From the NCBI GenBank assembly GCA_050692195.1, contig JBOGVA010000056.1, positions 7,107-71,106 of the forward strand: a stretch of 64,000 nucleotides of DNA, read 5' to 3'. This stretch comes from JBOGVA01 sp050692195 (GTDB lineage Bacteria > Actinomycetota > UBA4738). A program made the translations under genes and the position numbers. Below the pieces are notes generated by a model. It made no database searches and was not told where the DNA came from. It saw only the letters and a program-made list of their open reading frames with translations. Positions 43,925 through 51,650 of this stretch are shown in pieces (within the stretch, counting starts at the first letter, position 1; every line of letters starts with the position of its first letter).

Positions 43925-44455
43925 ATGAGTCGCGAGGCGATCCGGCCCTTCGACCCCCTCAAAGCCCTTCGGAGCCTCGTCGAGCATCGCGTGCGGTTCG
44001 TCCTGATCGGTGGGTTCGGTGCACGCTTGCATGGATCCCCGACGGTAACCAACGAGCTCGATCTCTGCTACGCGAGAGAAGTGGACAATCTCGAGGCGCT
44101 TGCTGCGGCCCTCCTCGAGCTGGAGGCGCGTCTTCCGGGAGCGCCTCCAGACGCTCCCTTCCTGCTCGATGCCAAGACACTGAAGGCGGGAGACCGCTTC
44201 ACGTTCACGACCAGCGCCGGAAGCCTGGACGTCCTCGGCACGCCATCGGGAGTGTCGGGATTCGACGAGCTTGATCGTGCAGCGACAGAGATGGATCTGG
44301 ACGGACTCCGTGTTCGCGTCGCCTCGATCGACGACCTGATCCGGATGAAGCAAGCGGCCGCCCGCCCAAAGGACTTGATCGAGGTGGAGGTCTTGGGCGC
44401 GCTCCGCGAGGAGATCGACGCGGCAGGAGCGAGGGGGCGCCGCCGTCCACCGTAA
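43925..44455 (+). CDS. nucleotidyltransferase (DUF6036/AbiEii-like), probable toxin partner
   Basis: The 176-residue protein has the minimal NTase signature: GGFGARLHGS, then VTNELDLCYAR with the acidic pair as ELD, and a third acid in SLDVLGTPSG. Later IDDLIRMKQAAARPKDLIEV is typical of AbiEii/DUF6036 proteins. MenT and AbiEii toxins of this superfamily add nucleotides to tRNA or other targets; toxicity here is inferred from pairing with the XRE gene. The first acid is Glu rather than the usual Asp. It could instead be a housekeeping NTase. Confidence 0.82.
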   Translation: MSREAIRPFDPLKALRSLVEHRVRFVLIGGFGARLHGSPTVTNELDLCYAREVDNLEALAAALLELEARLPGAPPDAPFLLDAKTLKAGDRFTFTTSAGSLDVLGTPSGVSGFDELDRAATEMDLDGLRVRVASIDDLIRMKQAAARPKDLIEVEVLGALREEIDAAGARGRRRPP

Positions 44456-44481
44456 CGCCGCTGCGTGTCCGATGCCCTCTT

Positions 44482-44871
44482 TCAGGCGTTGGTATCGGCG
44501 CCCGGGTTGTCCTTGGATGGATCGGTGCTCGAATCCCGTCGACCGGTGCGCTTCCGGATCCCCTCACCAAGCGCTCCGAAGGTTGTGTCCAGGGCTTGCC
44601 CCAGCGAGCGCGTCGCGCGATTCAAGGTCTTCTTCGTCTCTGGATCGCGAAGCGCATTCCCCAGGCCAGTGAAGGCTTGGTCGAGCTGATCGACCGCTTT
44701 CCTGACAGCCTCGGTGGCCGTCTGGCGCTGGGCGGCTCCCGCCGACCTCGTGTCCTCGCCCAACTTGCGATAGTGCTCTCCGATGCGACGCCCGACGTCC
44801 GAGAAGTCCTTCCCGACTTCGTCCCAGGCCTTCCGGGTTTCTTTGTCGTCCTGTCCTGATGTCTCGCCCAT
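44482..44871 (-). CDS. helical hypothetical protein (WxxVGxxFxxLG type)
   Basis: The 129-residue protein is highly charged and helical, with KAWDEVGKDFSDVGRRIGEH near the start and a repeated pattern later (LDQAFTGLGNALRDPETK, LGQALDTTFGALGEGIRK). No signal peptide or Cys. Similar small proteins occur in many Actinobacteria without known function; amphipathic helices suggest membrane-surface or self-association. ATG follows GAGAGGTGGG-like sequence. It is convergent with the NTase gene. Confidence 0.75.
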   Translation of the reverse strand: MGETSGQDDKETRKAWDEVGKDFSDVGRRIGEHYRKLGEDTRSAGAAQRQTATEAVRKAVDQLDQAFTGLGNALRDPETKKTLNRATRSLGQALDTTFGALGEGIRKRTGRRDSSTDPSKDNPGADTNA

Positions 44872-44929
44872 CTGTGGCCCACCTCTCGGCGTTGACTCAG
44901 TCTCTCAAGATGTGGCTCCTCAACGAGCT

Positions 44930-47560
44930 TCAAGCGAACGGGTCGGCGTCCTCCAGGGCGTAGGCGACCGCTTGCTCCAGGGTCATGGCCTCTCCTTCGG
45001 CCCGGGCCCGGGCGATCTCCTCCTCCGAGAGCCCGTGTTCCGGCCGCTCGCGGAGCCCTCTTTCCTCCTCGACGAGCTCGGCGCCGGTCTCTGCCTTGAG
45101 GGCCTGAGCGGCAGCCGAAAGCCGGATAGCGCGCTCTGCGTTTCCGTTGGCAAGCGCCACATCGGCCAGCCCATCCACGTTGAACAGGATCCCGGTGAGG
45201 TCGCGGGCCTCCGCGAAGAGCCGGAGCGACTCTCGCCACGGCTCCTCCGCTTCCTTCCACCGTTCCAGGCGCGCCAGGGCGGCGCCTTTCATGAAGAGCG
45301 ACCACCCCGTCAAGAAGTCTTCTTCCAGCTCCCGAGCCTCGGCCAGGCTCTGCGAGGTCCGCGCCACCGCTCGTTCGTAGTCATGTTGCCCGTATGCCAG
45401 GTTGCCGAGTCCCCAGTGGGTGTTCGCGATGCCGGCACGGTCGCCGAGTTGCTCGTAGAGGGCCATGGCACGGTCGAGGAGCGCTTTCAGCTGGTCGAAG
45501 CTGTGGCTCCACTTCCCCGGGTCGAACGAGAAGGCGTAGTTGTACAGCTCGTCGGCAAGCAGCTTCCGGTCGCCCAACCCCTCCGCGATCTCGACCGCCT
45601 CTCCATACCAGGCCATCGCTGCGGGGGGGTCCGACTGCCAGTACGCGATGCCTCCGGCCGCCTCGAGAGCCCGTGCTCGATCGGCTGGATGGTCGTGAGT
45701 GCCGGGCATCGCCAGGACCCGTTCGACCCACGCTCGCCCCTCCTGGAGGTGGCCGCGCATCTGCCAGAACCGCCACAGTGCGAAGGTCAACCGGAGCGCG
45801 ATGGCCGCCTCACCGCCGGCGATGGCCCAATCGAGCGCCGCCCGCATGTTGTCGTGCTCGGGCTCCAGGCGGTCCAGCCAATACTTCCGCTCCCGCCGCA
45901 TGTATGCCGGCGCCGCTCGCTGCGCCAAGCTCAGATAGGCGAGGGCGTGCCGGCGCCGGATGTCCACCTCTTCGCCACTCTCCCCGAGGCGCTCGATGGC
46001 GAATTCCCGGATCGTCTCGAGCATCCCGAATCTCGCCTCCGGGGCTCCACCCTCTTGGCGGACGATCAACAGGCTCTTCTCCGCAAGGGAGGACAAACCC
46101 TCGAGCAGGTCTATGCCCAGCTCCTCCGGCGGACCGCACACCGCCTCGGCTTGCTCGAGCGCCCAGCCGCCCATGAACACGGCGAGGCGGGCGAACCCCC
46201 GCTGCTCCGACGGCTCCAGGAGGTCGTAGCTCCACGCGATGGCCGTCCGGAGCGTGCGCTGCCTGTCGGGGACGTCGCGTGGACCGCCCGAGAGAAGTGC
46301 CAGCCGGTCGCTCATCCGGGCGAGCATGGCGTCAGGCGTGAGCAGGCGGATCCGGGCCGCGGCCAGCTCGATCGCCAGGGGAAGCCCGTCGAGCCGCGCG
46401 CAGATCTCCGCTACGGCCGGAGCGTTCTCGTTCGTTACCTCGAAGTCCGGCTTCACCCCGCGAGCCCTGTCGATGAACAGGGCAACGGCCTCGTACTGGG
46501 GGAGCGCGGCAGGATCGGGGAGATGCCGGGGGTCGGGGAGCCGGAGGGGAGGAACGGGAAACTCGCGCTCGCCGTACACCCTGAGCACGGCGCGGCTGGT
46601 CACGACGATCCGGATCATCGGCGCCTCCCGGAGCAGCTCCGTAACCACGTCCGCGGCAGGGATGACTTGCTCGAAGTTGTCCAGAACGAGCAACACCTCC
46701 CGCTTCCGGACGTGGTCGATGACCCGCTGCAGAGGACGACGACCGTCGCCCTGGACGTCCGACAGACCGAGCGCCTCCGCGATTCCGGTCGGCACGAGCC
46801 CGGGATCGGTGATGGTGGCGAGGGGGACGAACCACGCCCCGCCGGGGAAGCGACCCCGCACGGACGAAGCGAGTTGGACCGACAGGCGAGTCTTTCCGGT
46901 CCCACCCGGCCCTGTCAGGGTGAGCAGGCGGGTGTCGGCGAGCAGGTGCCCCGCCTCCTCGAGCTCCCGCTCACGGCCGATGAAGCTGGTGAGCTCGGTG
47001 GGCAGGTTGCCCGCCTCGCCCTCGACGCCCCGCAGGGGCGGGAACTCCGCCGCCAAGCCTTCCACGTTGAGCTGGAAGATGTGCTCCGGCCGTCTCAGGT
47101 CCTTCAGACGGTGCTCACCGAGGTCACGGAGGGTGGTGCCGGGCGGCAGGCCACCCACTATGAGGGAGCGCGCGGCGCCCGAAAGAAGGATCTGGCCCCC
47201 GTGTCCCGCCGCGGCGATTCGGGCCACCCGGTGGACGTCGAGCCCCACGTAATCGCCGTCCCGGAGGAACCCCTCGCCGGTGTGGATCCCCATGCGAACG
47301 CGAAGCTCACTCTCGGCCACCCGGCGCTGGATGTCGGCACCGGCCCGGACCGCAGCCGGGGCGGAGTCGAAGACCAGGAACAAGGCGTCTCCTTCGGTCC
47401 CGAACTCATGCCCGCCTTGCTGAGCCACGACCTCCCGAACGATTCGCCGGTGCCGATCCAGCACGTCGCCGTACGAGGACCCGAGTTCGTCGACCAGCCG
47501 CGTCGACCCCTCGATGTCGGTGAACAGAAACGTGACCGTCCCAATGGGCAGCTCCGGCAT
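44930..47560 (-). CDS. class III cyclase-like / NB-ARC-type ATPase / TPR regulator
   Basis: The 876-residue protein begins with a cyclase homology domain (VTFLFTDIEGSTRLVDEL; GTEGDALFLVFDSA; YVGLDVHRVARIAAAGHGG), then an AAA-type STAND ATPase (Walker A LTGPGGTGKTRLSVQLA, Walker B VLLVLDNFEQV with GLPLAIELAAARI), and a C-terminal TPR array of about 400 residues. The Asn-Arg pair that stabilises the transition state in true cyclases is His-Arg (VHRVAR), so cyclase activity is doubtful. STAND-TPR proteins usually bind a ligand and oligomerise. There is no DNA-binding domain. Confidence 0.88.
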   Translation of the reverse strand: MPELPIGTVTFLFTDIEGSTRLVDELGSSYGDVLDRHRRIVREVVAQQGGHEFGTEGDALFLVFDSAPAAVRAGADIQRRVAESELRVRMGIHTGEGFLRDGDYVGLDVHRVARIAAAGHGGQILLSGAARSLIVGGLPPGTTLRDLGEHRLKDLRRPEHIFQLNVEGLAAEFPPLRGVEGEAGNLPTELTSFIGRERELEEAGHLLADTRLLTLTGPGGTGKTRLSVQLASSVRGRFPGGAWFVPLATITDPGLVPTGIAEALGLSDVQGDGRRPLQRVIDHVRKREVLLVLDNFEQVIPAADVVTELLREAPMIRIVVTSRAVLRVYGEREFPVPPLRLPDPRHLPDPAALPQYEAVALFIDRARGVKPDFEVTNENAPAVAEICARLDGLPLAIELAAARIRLLTPDAMLARMSDRLALLSGGPRDVPDRQRTLRTAIAWSYDLLEPSEQRGFARLAVFMGGWALEQAEAVCGPPEELGIDLLEGLSSLAEKSLLIVRQEGGAPEARFGMLETIREFAIERLGESGEEVDIRRRHALAYLSLAQRAAPAYMRRERKYWLDRLEPEHDNMRAALDWAIAGGEAAIALRLTFALWRFWQMRGHLQEGRAWVERVLAMPGTHDHPADRARALEAAGGIAYWQSDPPAAMAWYGEAVEIAEGLGDRKLLADELYNYAFSFDPGKWSHSFDQLKALLDRAMALYEQLGDRAGIANTHWGLGNLAYGQHDYERAVARTSQSLAEARELEEDFLTGWSLFMKGAALARLERWKEAEEPWRESLRLFAEARDLTGILFNVDGLADVALANGNAERAIRLSAAAQALKAETGAELVEEERGLRERPEHGLSEEEIARARAEGEAMTLEQAVAYALEDADPFA

Positions 47561-47610
47561 GTGGTCCTTACTGTACCGGCGAGGGAAAGCCCGCCACCAG
47601 ATCTACTGGC

Positions 47611-48135
47611 TCAGGGACGAAGCGGCCTTGCGACGACGACCGTGAGACGCGCACCCAGGTGCATCAGCGTTCCCGCGGAAGGGACCTGGCTGAGAACGGT
47701 TCCTTCGCGTTGATCGGACTCGCGGCTGTTGATGATCAGCCGCCACCCGGCCTCGTGAGCCAGGGCCTCGACGTCTTCCTGAGTCGTTCCCCTGAGCTCT
47801 GGAATCGGTCGCTTGGCCCTGAGCTGTGCAATGAGACTGCTGATCTGGCCGGCCAACTCGGCGTTGTCCGCCTCCAAGCCCTCGACCTGCTGCTGGAGGA
47901 AGCCGGCCACAGCCTGCCACCCTCTCAGGTCCGATCGGACTCCTTCGAGCTCAGGCCGTAAGGAGCTGGCGTTGAAGGCGACCCCGCCGATGGCCAGACC
48001 GACGCCGAGAGCCACCAGGACCGCCCACGTGGGTCGACTGCCTCCGCGCACCCAGGCCGCCAGGCGACCCATTCGCCCTAGGCGCGTCTCGGGGGGGATC
48101 CAGGCGTACCGCGCAGCAGACGGTGTCTCTTTCAT
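47611..48135 (-). CDS. membrane protein with coiled coil and single PASTA-like domain
   Basis: The 174-residue product has a cytoplasmic N-terminus of about 35 residues, one transmembrane helix (WAVLVALGVGLAIGGVAF), a coiled coil (LQQQVEGLEADNAELAGQIS) and a C-terminal PASTA-like fold (IPELRGTTQEDVEALAHEAGWRLIIN, VLSQVPSAGTLMHLGARLTV). PASTA domains bind peptidoglycan fragments. Start chosen at the ATG of MKETPS; an in-frame start ten codons earlier exists. It ends 50 bases before the STAND protein gene. Confidence 0.78.
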   Translation of the reverse strand: MKETPSAARYAWIPPETRLGRMGRLAAWVRGGSRPTWAVLVALGVGLAIGGVAFNASSLRPELEGVRSDLRGWQAVAGFLQQQVEGLEADNAELAGQISSLIAQLRAKRPIPELRGTTQEDVEALAHEAGWRLIINSRESDQREGTVLSQVPSAGTLMHLGARLTVVVARPLRP

Positions 48136-48277
48136 GGTTCTGATTCGACGCCGGCTGCTACCCATCGGTCGCGGCGAGGAAGGATCACGCCACCCATCCC
48201 GTAGATAGTAGCCACTGGATCTGTTGTTCGAGGCTGCCGCCGGGCTTGCTTCCGATGGCCGGCAGGCGAACCAGGAA

Positions 48278-48304
48278 TTAGCACTCCTTGACCGAGAGTG
48301 CTAG
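48278..48304 (+). promoter_or_regulatory. CIRCE operator of groEL
   Basis: TTAGCACTC-N9-GAGTGCTAG matches the CIRCE consensus with one arm mismatch at the last base. HrcA binds CIRCE and represses chaperonin genes. A TTAGCA-N18-TAGCAT promoter overlaps the repeat. hrcA is not in the window. Confidence 0.95.
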
Positions 48305-48358
48305 CATTCTAGGCCGGGTAAGCGCGAACCTCAGCAACCCAAGCAAGGAGGAGGATCA

Positions 48359-49984
48359 ATGCCAGCGAAGATCATCACGTTCCATGAGGACGCCCGCCGG
48401 GCCCTGGAGAGGGGGATGGACAAGCTCGCCAACGCCGTCCGGATCACCCTCGGGCCAAAGGGCCGAAACGTCGTCCTGGAGAAGAAGTGGGGCGCCCCTA
48501 CGATCACCAACGACGGGGTGTCAATCGCCAAGGAGATCGAGCTCGAGGACCCCGAGGAGAAGATCGGGGCCGAGCTGGTCAAGGAAGTGGCGAAGAAGAC
48601 CGACGACGTAGCCGGCGACGGCACCACGACCGCCACCGTCCTGGCCCAGGCAATGGTCAAGGAGGGCCTCCGCAACGTCGCGGCCGGCGCCAATCCCATG
48701 TCCCTGAAGAGGGGCATCGAGATCGGCGTCGACGCGGTGGTCGAAGCCATCAGGAACCAGGCCAAGGACATCGACACGCGCGACGACATCGCCCACGTCG
48801 CAGCCATCTCCGCGGCGGATGAGGACATCGGCGAGCAGATCGCCGAGGCCATGGACAAGGTCGGCAAGGACGGCGTGATCACCGTCGAGGAGTCGCAGAC
48901 ATTCGGCATGGAGCTCGACCTGGTCGAGGGGATGCGGTTCGACAAGGGCTACATCTCGCCCTACTTCATCACCGACCCCGAGCGGATGGAAGCGGTGCTC
49001 GAGGAACCCCAGATCCTGCTGGCGAACTCGAAGGTCTCGGCGGTGAAGGACCTCTTGCCGATCCTCGAGAAGGTCATGCAGACCGGCAAGCCCCTCGTGG
49101 TCATCTCCGAGGACGTGGAGGGCGAGGCACTGGCGACGCTGGTGGTCAACAAGATCCGGGGCACGTTCAAGTCCGTGGCCGTGAAGGCCCCCGGGTTCGG
49201 CGACCGGCGCAAGGCCATGCTTCAGGACATCGCCATCCTCACGGGTGGCCAGGTCGTCTCCGAAGAGGTTGGTCTGAAGCTCGAGAACGTGAGGCTCGAC
49301 CTGCTCGGCACGGCTCGCAAGGTGGTCGTCACCAAGGACGACACCACGATCGTCGAGGGTGGCGGCAAGGAAGATGAGATCAAGGGCCGGATCAACCAGA
49401 TCAAGGCCGAGATCGACAAGTCCGACTCGGATTACGACCGCGAGAAGCTCCAGGAGCGGCTGGCCAAGCTGGCCGGCGGGGTTGCCGTGATCAAGGTCGG
49501 TGCGGCCACCGAGGTCGAGCTCAAGGAGAAGAAGCACCGCATCGAGGACGCCGTCCAGACCGCCAAGGCCTCGGTCGAGGAGGGCATCGTCCCCGGGGGC
49601 GGGATCGCCTTGGTTCAGGCCCAGCAGGCGCTGGACAAGGTGGACCTCACCGGAGACGAGGCTACCGGCGCGAACATCGTCCGGAAGGCCCTCGAGGAGC
49701 CCCTCAAGCAGATCGCCACGAACGCCGGTATGGAAGGCGGCGTGGTGGTGGAGAAGATCCGCGCCGAGGGCAGCCCGACGTGGGGCTTCAACGCAGCCAC
49801 CGGCGAGTACGTCGACATGTTCAAGGCCGGGATCGTCGACGCGGCCAAGGTCACGCGGTCGGCTCTTCAGAACGCGGCGTCCATCGCGGCGCTGTTCCTG
49901 ACCACCGAGGCCCTGGTGGCGGAGAAGCCGGAGAAGGAGAAGATGCCGGCCATGCCGGGCGGCGGCGGGATGGACGAGTTCTAA
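48359..49984 (+). CDS. groEL: chaperonin GroEL
   Basis: The 541-residue 60-kDa chaperonin has the ATP-site segments ITLGPKGRNVVLEKKWGAPT and VAGDGTTTATVLAQAMV, the hinge and apical domain, then GGGIALVQAQ and FNAATGEYVDMFKAGIVD. The C-terminus, MPAMPGGGGMDEF, has a shortened Gly/Met tail. The start has AAGGAGGAGG. It stands alone: no groES is upstream, and the only GroES-like gene here is 6 kb away on the other strand. Confidence 0.98.
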   Translation: MPAKIITFHEDARRALERGMDKLANAVRITLGPKGRNVVLEKKWGAPTITNDGVSIAKEIELEDPEEKIGAELVKEVAKKTDDVAGDGTTTATVLAQAMVKEGLRNVAAGANPMSLKRGIEIGVDAVVEAIRNQAKDIDTRDDIAHVAAISAADEDIGEQIAEAMDKVGKDGVITVEESQTFGMELDLVEGMRFDKGYISPYFITDPERMEAVLEEPQILLANSKVSAVKDLLPILEKVMQTGKPLVVISEDVEGEALATLVVNKIRGTFKSVAVKAPGFGDRRKAMLQDIAILTGGQVVSEEVGLKLENVRLDLLGTARKVVVTKDDTTIVEGGGKEDEIKGRINQIKAEIDKSDSDYDREKLQERLAKLAGGVAVIKVGAATEVELKEKKHRIEDAVQTAKASVEEGIVPGGGIALVQAQQALDKVDLTGDEATGANIVRKALEEPLKQIATNAGMEGGVVVEKIRAEGSPTWGFNAATGEYVDMFKAGIVDAAKVTRSALQNAASIAALFLTTEALVAEKPEKEKMPAMPGGGGMDEF

Positions 49985-50010
49985 GTCCAGTTCACCGGCA
50001 CAAGCCCACT

Positions 50011-50044
50011 GAGGGAGCCCCAGCTGGGGCTCCCTCTCTCTTTT
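50011..50044 (+). terminator. strong Rho-independent terminator of groEL
   Basis: GAGGGAGCCCCAG/CTGGGGCTCCCTC is a 26-base perfect palindrome, followed by TCTCTTTT. Canonical terminator for plus-strand transcription. Confidence 0.92.
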
Positions 50045-50068
50045 CGACCCAGCCGGCCGCGATGGCCT

Positions 50069-50941
50069 TCACAGCTCAGCGAACAGGTACCGGTGCCAGA
50101 GCGAGTCGGCTAGGCGGCGGGCGTCCCGCTTGATCCCGTGCCGCGCGAAGTACCCGCAGAGATGCTGCAGATCTCGCTCCAGCAGGACGTGCGCGTTGCG
50201 GTTGGTCCGTGCGTCAACCGCCTGGGGCAAATCGATGATCACCGGCCGCCCTTCCCACACCAGCACGTTGTACGGGGACAGGTCGCCATGGACCAGGTGG
50301 AGGGCAAGCATGACCTCCACGTTCTCGATGAGGCGATCGAACATCTCCCGCGCCTGGTCGGGCTCCAGCCGCACATCCTTGAGCTGAGGCGCAGGAACGT
50401 ATTCGTCGCCGATGTACTCCATCAGGATCCCCCAGGCGCCCAGGCGCGCCGGCCTCGGGACGTCGATCCCCGCGCCGTGGAGCAGCTCCAGGTGCTCATG
50501 CTCCCGTGCCATCCACATTGCCTGCTCGACCTGCCGGCCGAAGCCGGTCTTCTTCAGCACCGCCCGGCGGATCTGCCCGTTCAGGATGACCCGGCCGTGG
50601 GTGTACATCGAATCGTCCTGGAATCTTCGAACGGCCCGAGGCCGATAGGCCTTGAGCACCAACAGGTCGGGACCCTTGTCCGGATTCCCCCGGCAGAGGA
50701 ACACGGACGCCTCCTTGCCGCTCTTCAGCTGCCGTACGATCCCGGTGATCAGCCCCTCGGCGAAGAACTCGTCGAACCAGGCCTCGCCGGCGGTGTCCTG
50801 GTCTTCGTCAATTGCTTCTTCGATGGCCGGCCGATGGGCTCCCGCTCGCCCGGTGCGGCCACGGCGACGGGCAGGCTTCGACCACGGCTCGTCGTCCAGC
50901 CAGTCCTCGTACAGATCGTCGTCGTACACGTCGTCCTCCAC
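50069..50941 (-). CDS. RIO1-family serine protein kinase
   Basis: The 290-residue protein has an acidic N-terminus, then the RIO kinase core: LKSGKEASVFLCRG (flexible P-loop variant), VLKAY (ATP Lys), HGDLSPYNVLV (catalytic loop) and VIIDLPQAVD (metal-binding Asp). RIO1 proteins act in ribosome maturation in archaea and eukaryotes; the bacterial role is not established. GTG at 50941 is preceded by AAAGG; a TTG at 50956 is in frame. The start lies only 22 bases past a terminator-like hairpin, so any transcript from the promoter at 51115 must read through it. Confidence 0.9.
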   Translation of the reverse strand: MEDDVYDDDLYEDWLDDEPWSKPARRRGRTGRAGAHRPAIEEAIDEDQDTAGEAWFDEFFAEGLITGIVRQLKSGKEASVFLCRGNPDKGPDLLVLKAYRPRAVRRFQDDSMYTHGRVILNGQIRRAVLKKTGFGRQVEQAMWMAREHEHLELLHGAGIDVPRPARLGAWGILMEYIGDEYVPAPQLKDVRLEPDQAREMFDRLIENVEVMLALHLVHGDLSPYNVLVWEGRPVIIDLPQAVDARTNRNAHVLLERDLQHLCGYFARHGIKRDARRLADSLWHRYLFAEL

Positions 50942-50962
50942 GGATGCCTTTGGCAAACGAAA

Positions 50963-50987
50963 CGGCGCCGTCCCGCGGACGGCGCCG
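50963..50987 (-). terminator. terminator-like hairpin in the RIO kinase leader (probable attenuator)
   Basis: CGGCGCCGTCC and GGACGGCGCCG form a perfect 11-bp stem with a three-base loop. On the minus strand it is followed by TTTCGTTTG; the plus strand side lacks a T-run, so it is directional. It lies 23 bases beyond the peptide stop codon and 22 bases before the kinase start. Confidence 0.75.
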
Positions 50988-51010
50988 AGAGGAAGCGACG
51001 CGGAGGTCGA

Positions 51011-51067
51011 CTAGGTGGCGGCCACCGAGGGACGAATGCTGCAGACTTCCACCAGTTCAAAGGTCAT
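51011..51067 (-). CDS. 18-residue leader peptide upstream of the RIO kinase
   Basis: The minus strand carries GGGAGGG, then ATG nine bases later, encoding MTFELVEVCSIRPSVAAT and a TAG stop. The strong ribosome site and -10-like TATACT (51115-51120) argue for translation. Peptide and hairpin together have the form of an attenuation leader, although no run of one codon type (such as Cys or Trp) is present to identify an amino-acid signal. It could also be a genuine microprotein or a peptide precursor. It does not match a family I recognise. Confidence 0.55.
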   Translation of the reverse strand: MTFELVEVCSIRPSVAAT

Positions 51068-51114
51068 GCGCTCATCCCTCCCTTCGATGTCCGCGGTCAA
51101 GTGAAGCTCGCGAC

Positions 51115-51120
51115 AGTATA
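51115..51120 (-). promoter_or_regulatory. candidate -10 box for the peptide-RIO kinase transcript (TATACT)
   Basis: TATACT on the minus strand places a start near 51108, giving a leader of about 40 bases before the peptide ATG. The -35 is not obvious. Confidence 0.5.
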
Positions 51121-51172
51121 GCCAGCACGGGTCGATTTGCTAGGGTCGATCCGGACAGGAGGAGGGAACTGG

Positions 51173-51634
51173 ATGGAATATGAGTTCGAGATCAAACAGA
51201 TCGAGGAGCAGCGCGTGGTGGCCATTCGAGCCGAGACGAAGCCCGAGAGCCTCGGTTCGCTGATGGGGGAGCTGTTCCCCCAGGTGAACGCCTACCTCGA
51301 GGAGATCGGCGTCCAGCTGGCCGGCCCCGGCTTCGCCCGGTACTTCGAGTACCGCCCCGACTTCGTCGACATGCAGGCAGGCTTGCCTGTCTCCCTGCCC
51401 GTGACCGGTCGTGACCGCATCAAACCGGACGAGCTCCCCGGCGGCCAGGTGGCCGTGACCTGGCACGTCGGTCCCTACGACACCATCTCGCAGGCCCTCA
51501 ACGCACTGCACGAGTGGATCCACGAGTCGGGAAGGGAAGAGGGCAGCGCTCCATGGGAGGTCTACTGGACGCGTCCCCAGGTGGAACCATACCCTTCCAA
51601 GTGGAGAACGGAGATCTGCTGGCCGGTTAAGTAA
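51173..51634 (+). CDS. GyrI-like small-molecule-binding domain protein
   Basis: The 153-residue protein is a stand-alone GyrI-like/SOUL-type effector domain: EYEFEIKQIEEQRVVAIRAE, then FARYFEYRPDFVDMQAGLPV, GGQVAVTWHVGPYDTISQAL and a C-terminal WEVYWTRPQ. These domains bind hydrophobic ligands or hydrolyse some small molecules. ATG has AGGAGGAGGG upstream, a very strong site. It is divergent from the peptide leader of the RIO kinase. Confidence 0.82.
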   Translation: MEYEFEIKQIEEQRVVAIRAETKPESLGSLMGELFPQVNAYLEEIGVQLAGPGFARYFEYRPDFVDMQAGLPVSLPVTGRDRIKPDELPGGQVAVTWHVGPYDTISQALNALHEWIHESGREEGSAPWEVYWTRPQVEPYPSKWRTEICWPVK

Positions 51635-51650
51635 GCCTCAGGCAGTCGGA

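Noticed and set aside
44783..47713. 976-codon open frame on the plus strand
   Set aside because: It is antisense to the cyclase-STAND-TPR gene, whose motifs are clear; the long frame follows from high GC in the third codon position. The sequence has no recognisable domain.
48521..49537. Long minus-strand frame inside groEL
   Set aside because: It is fully antisense to groEL, is Leu/His/Asp-biased and has no motifs; a composition artefact.
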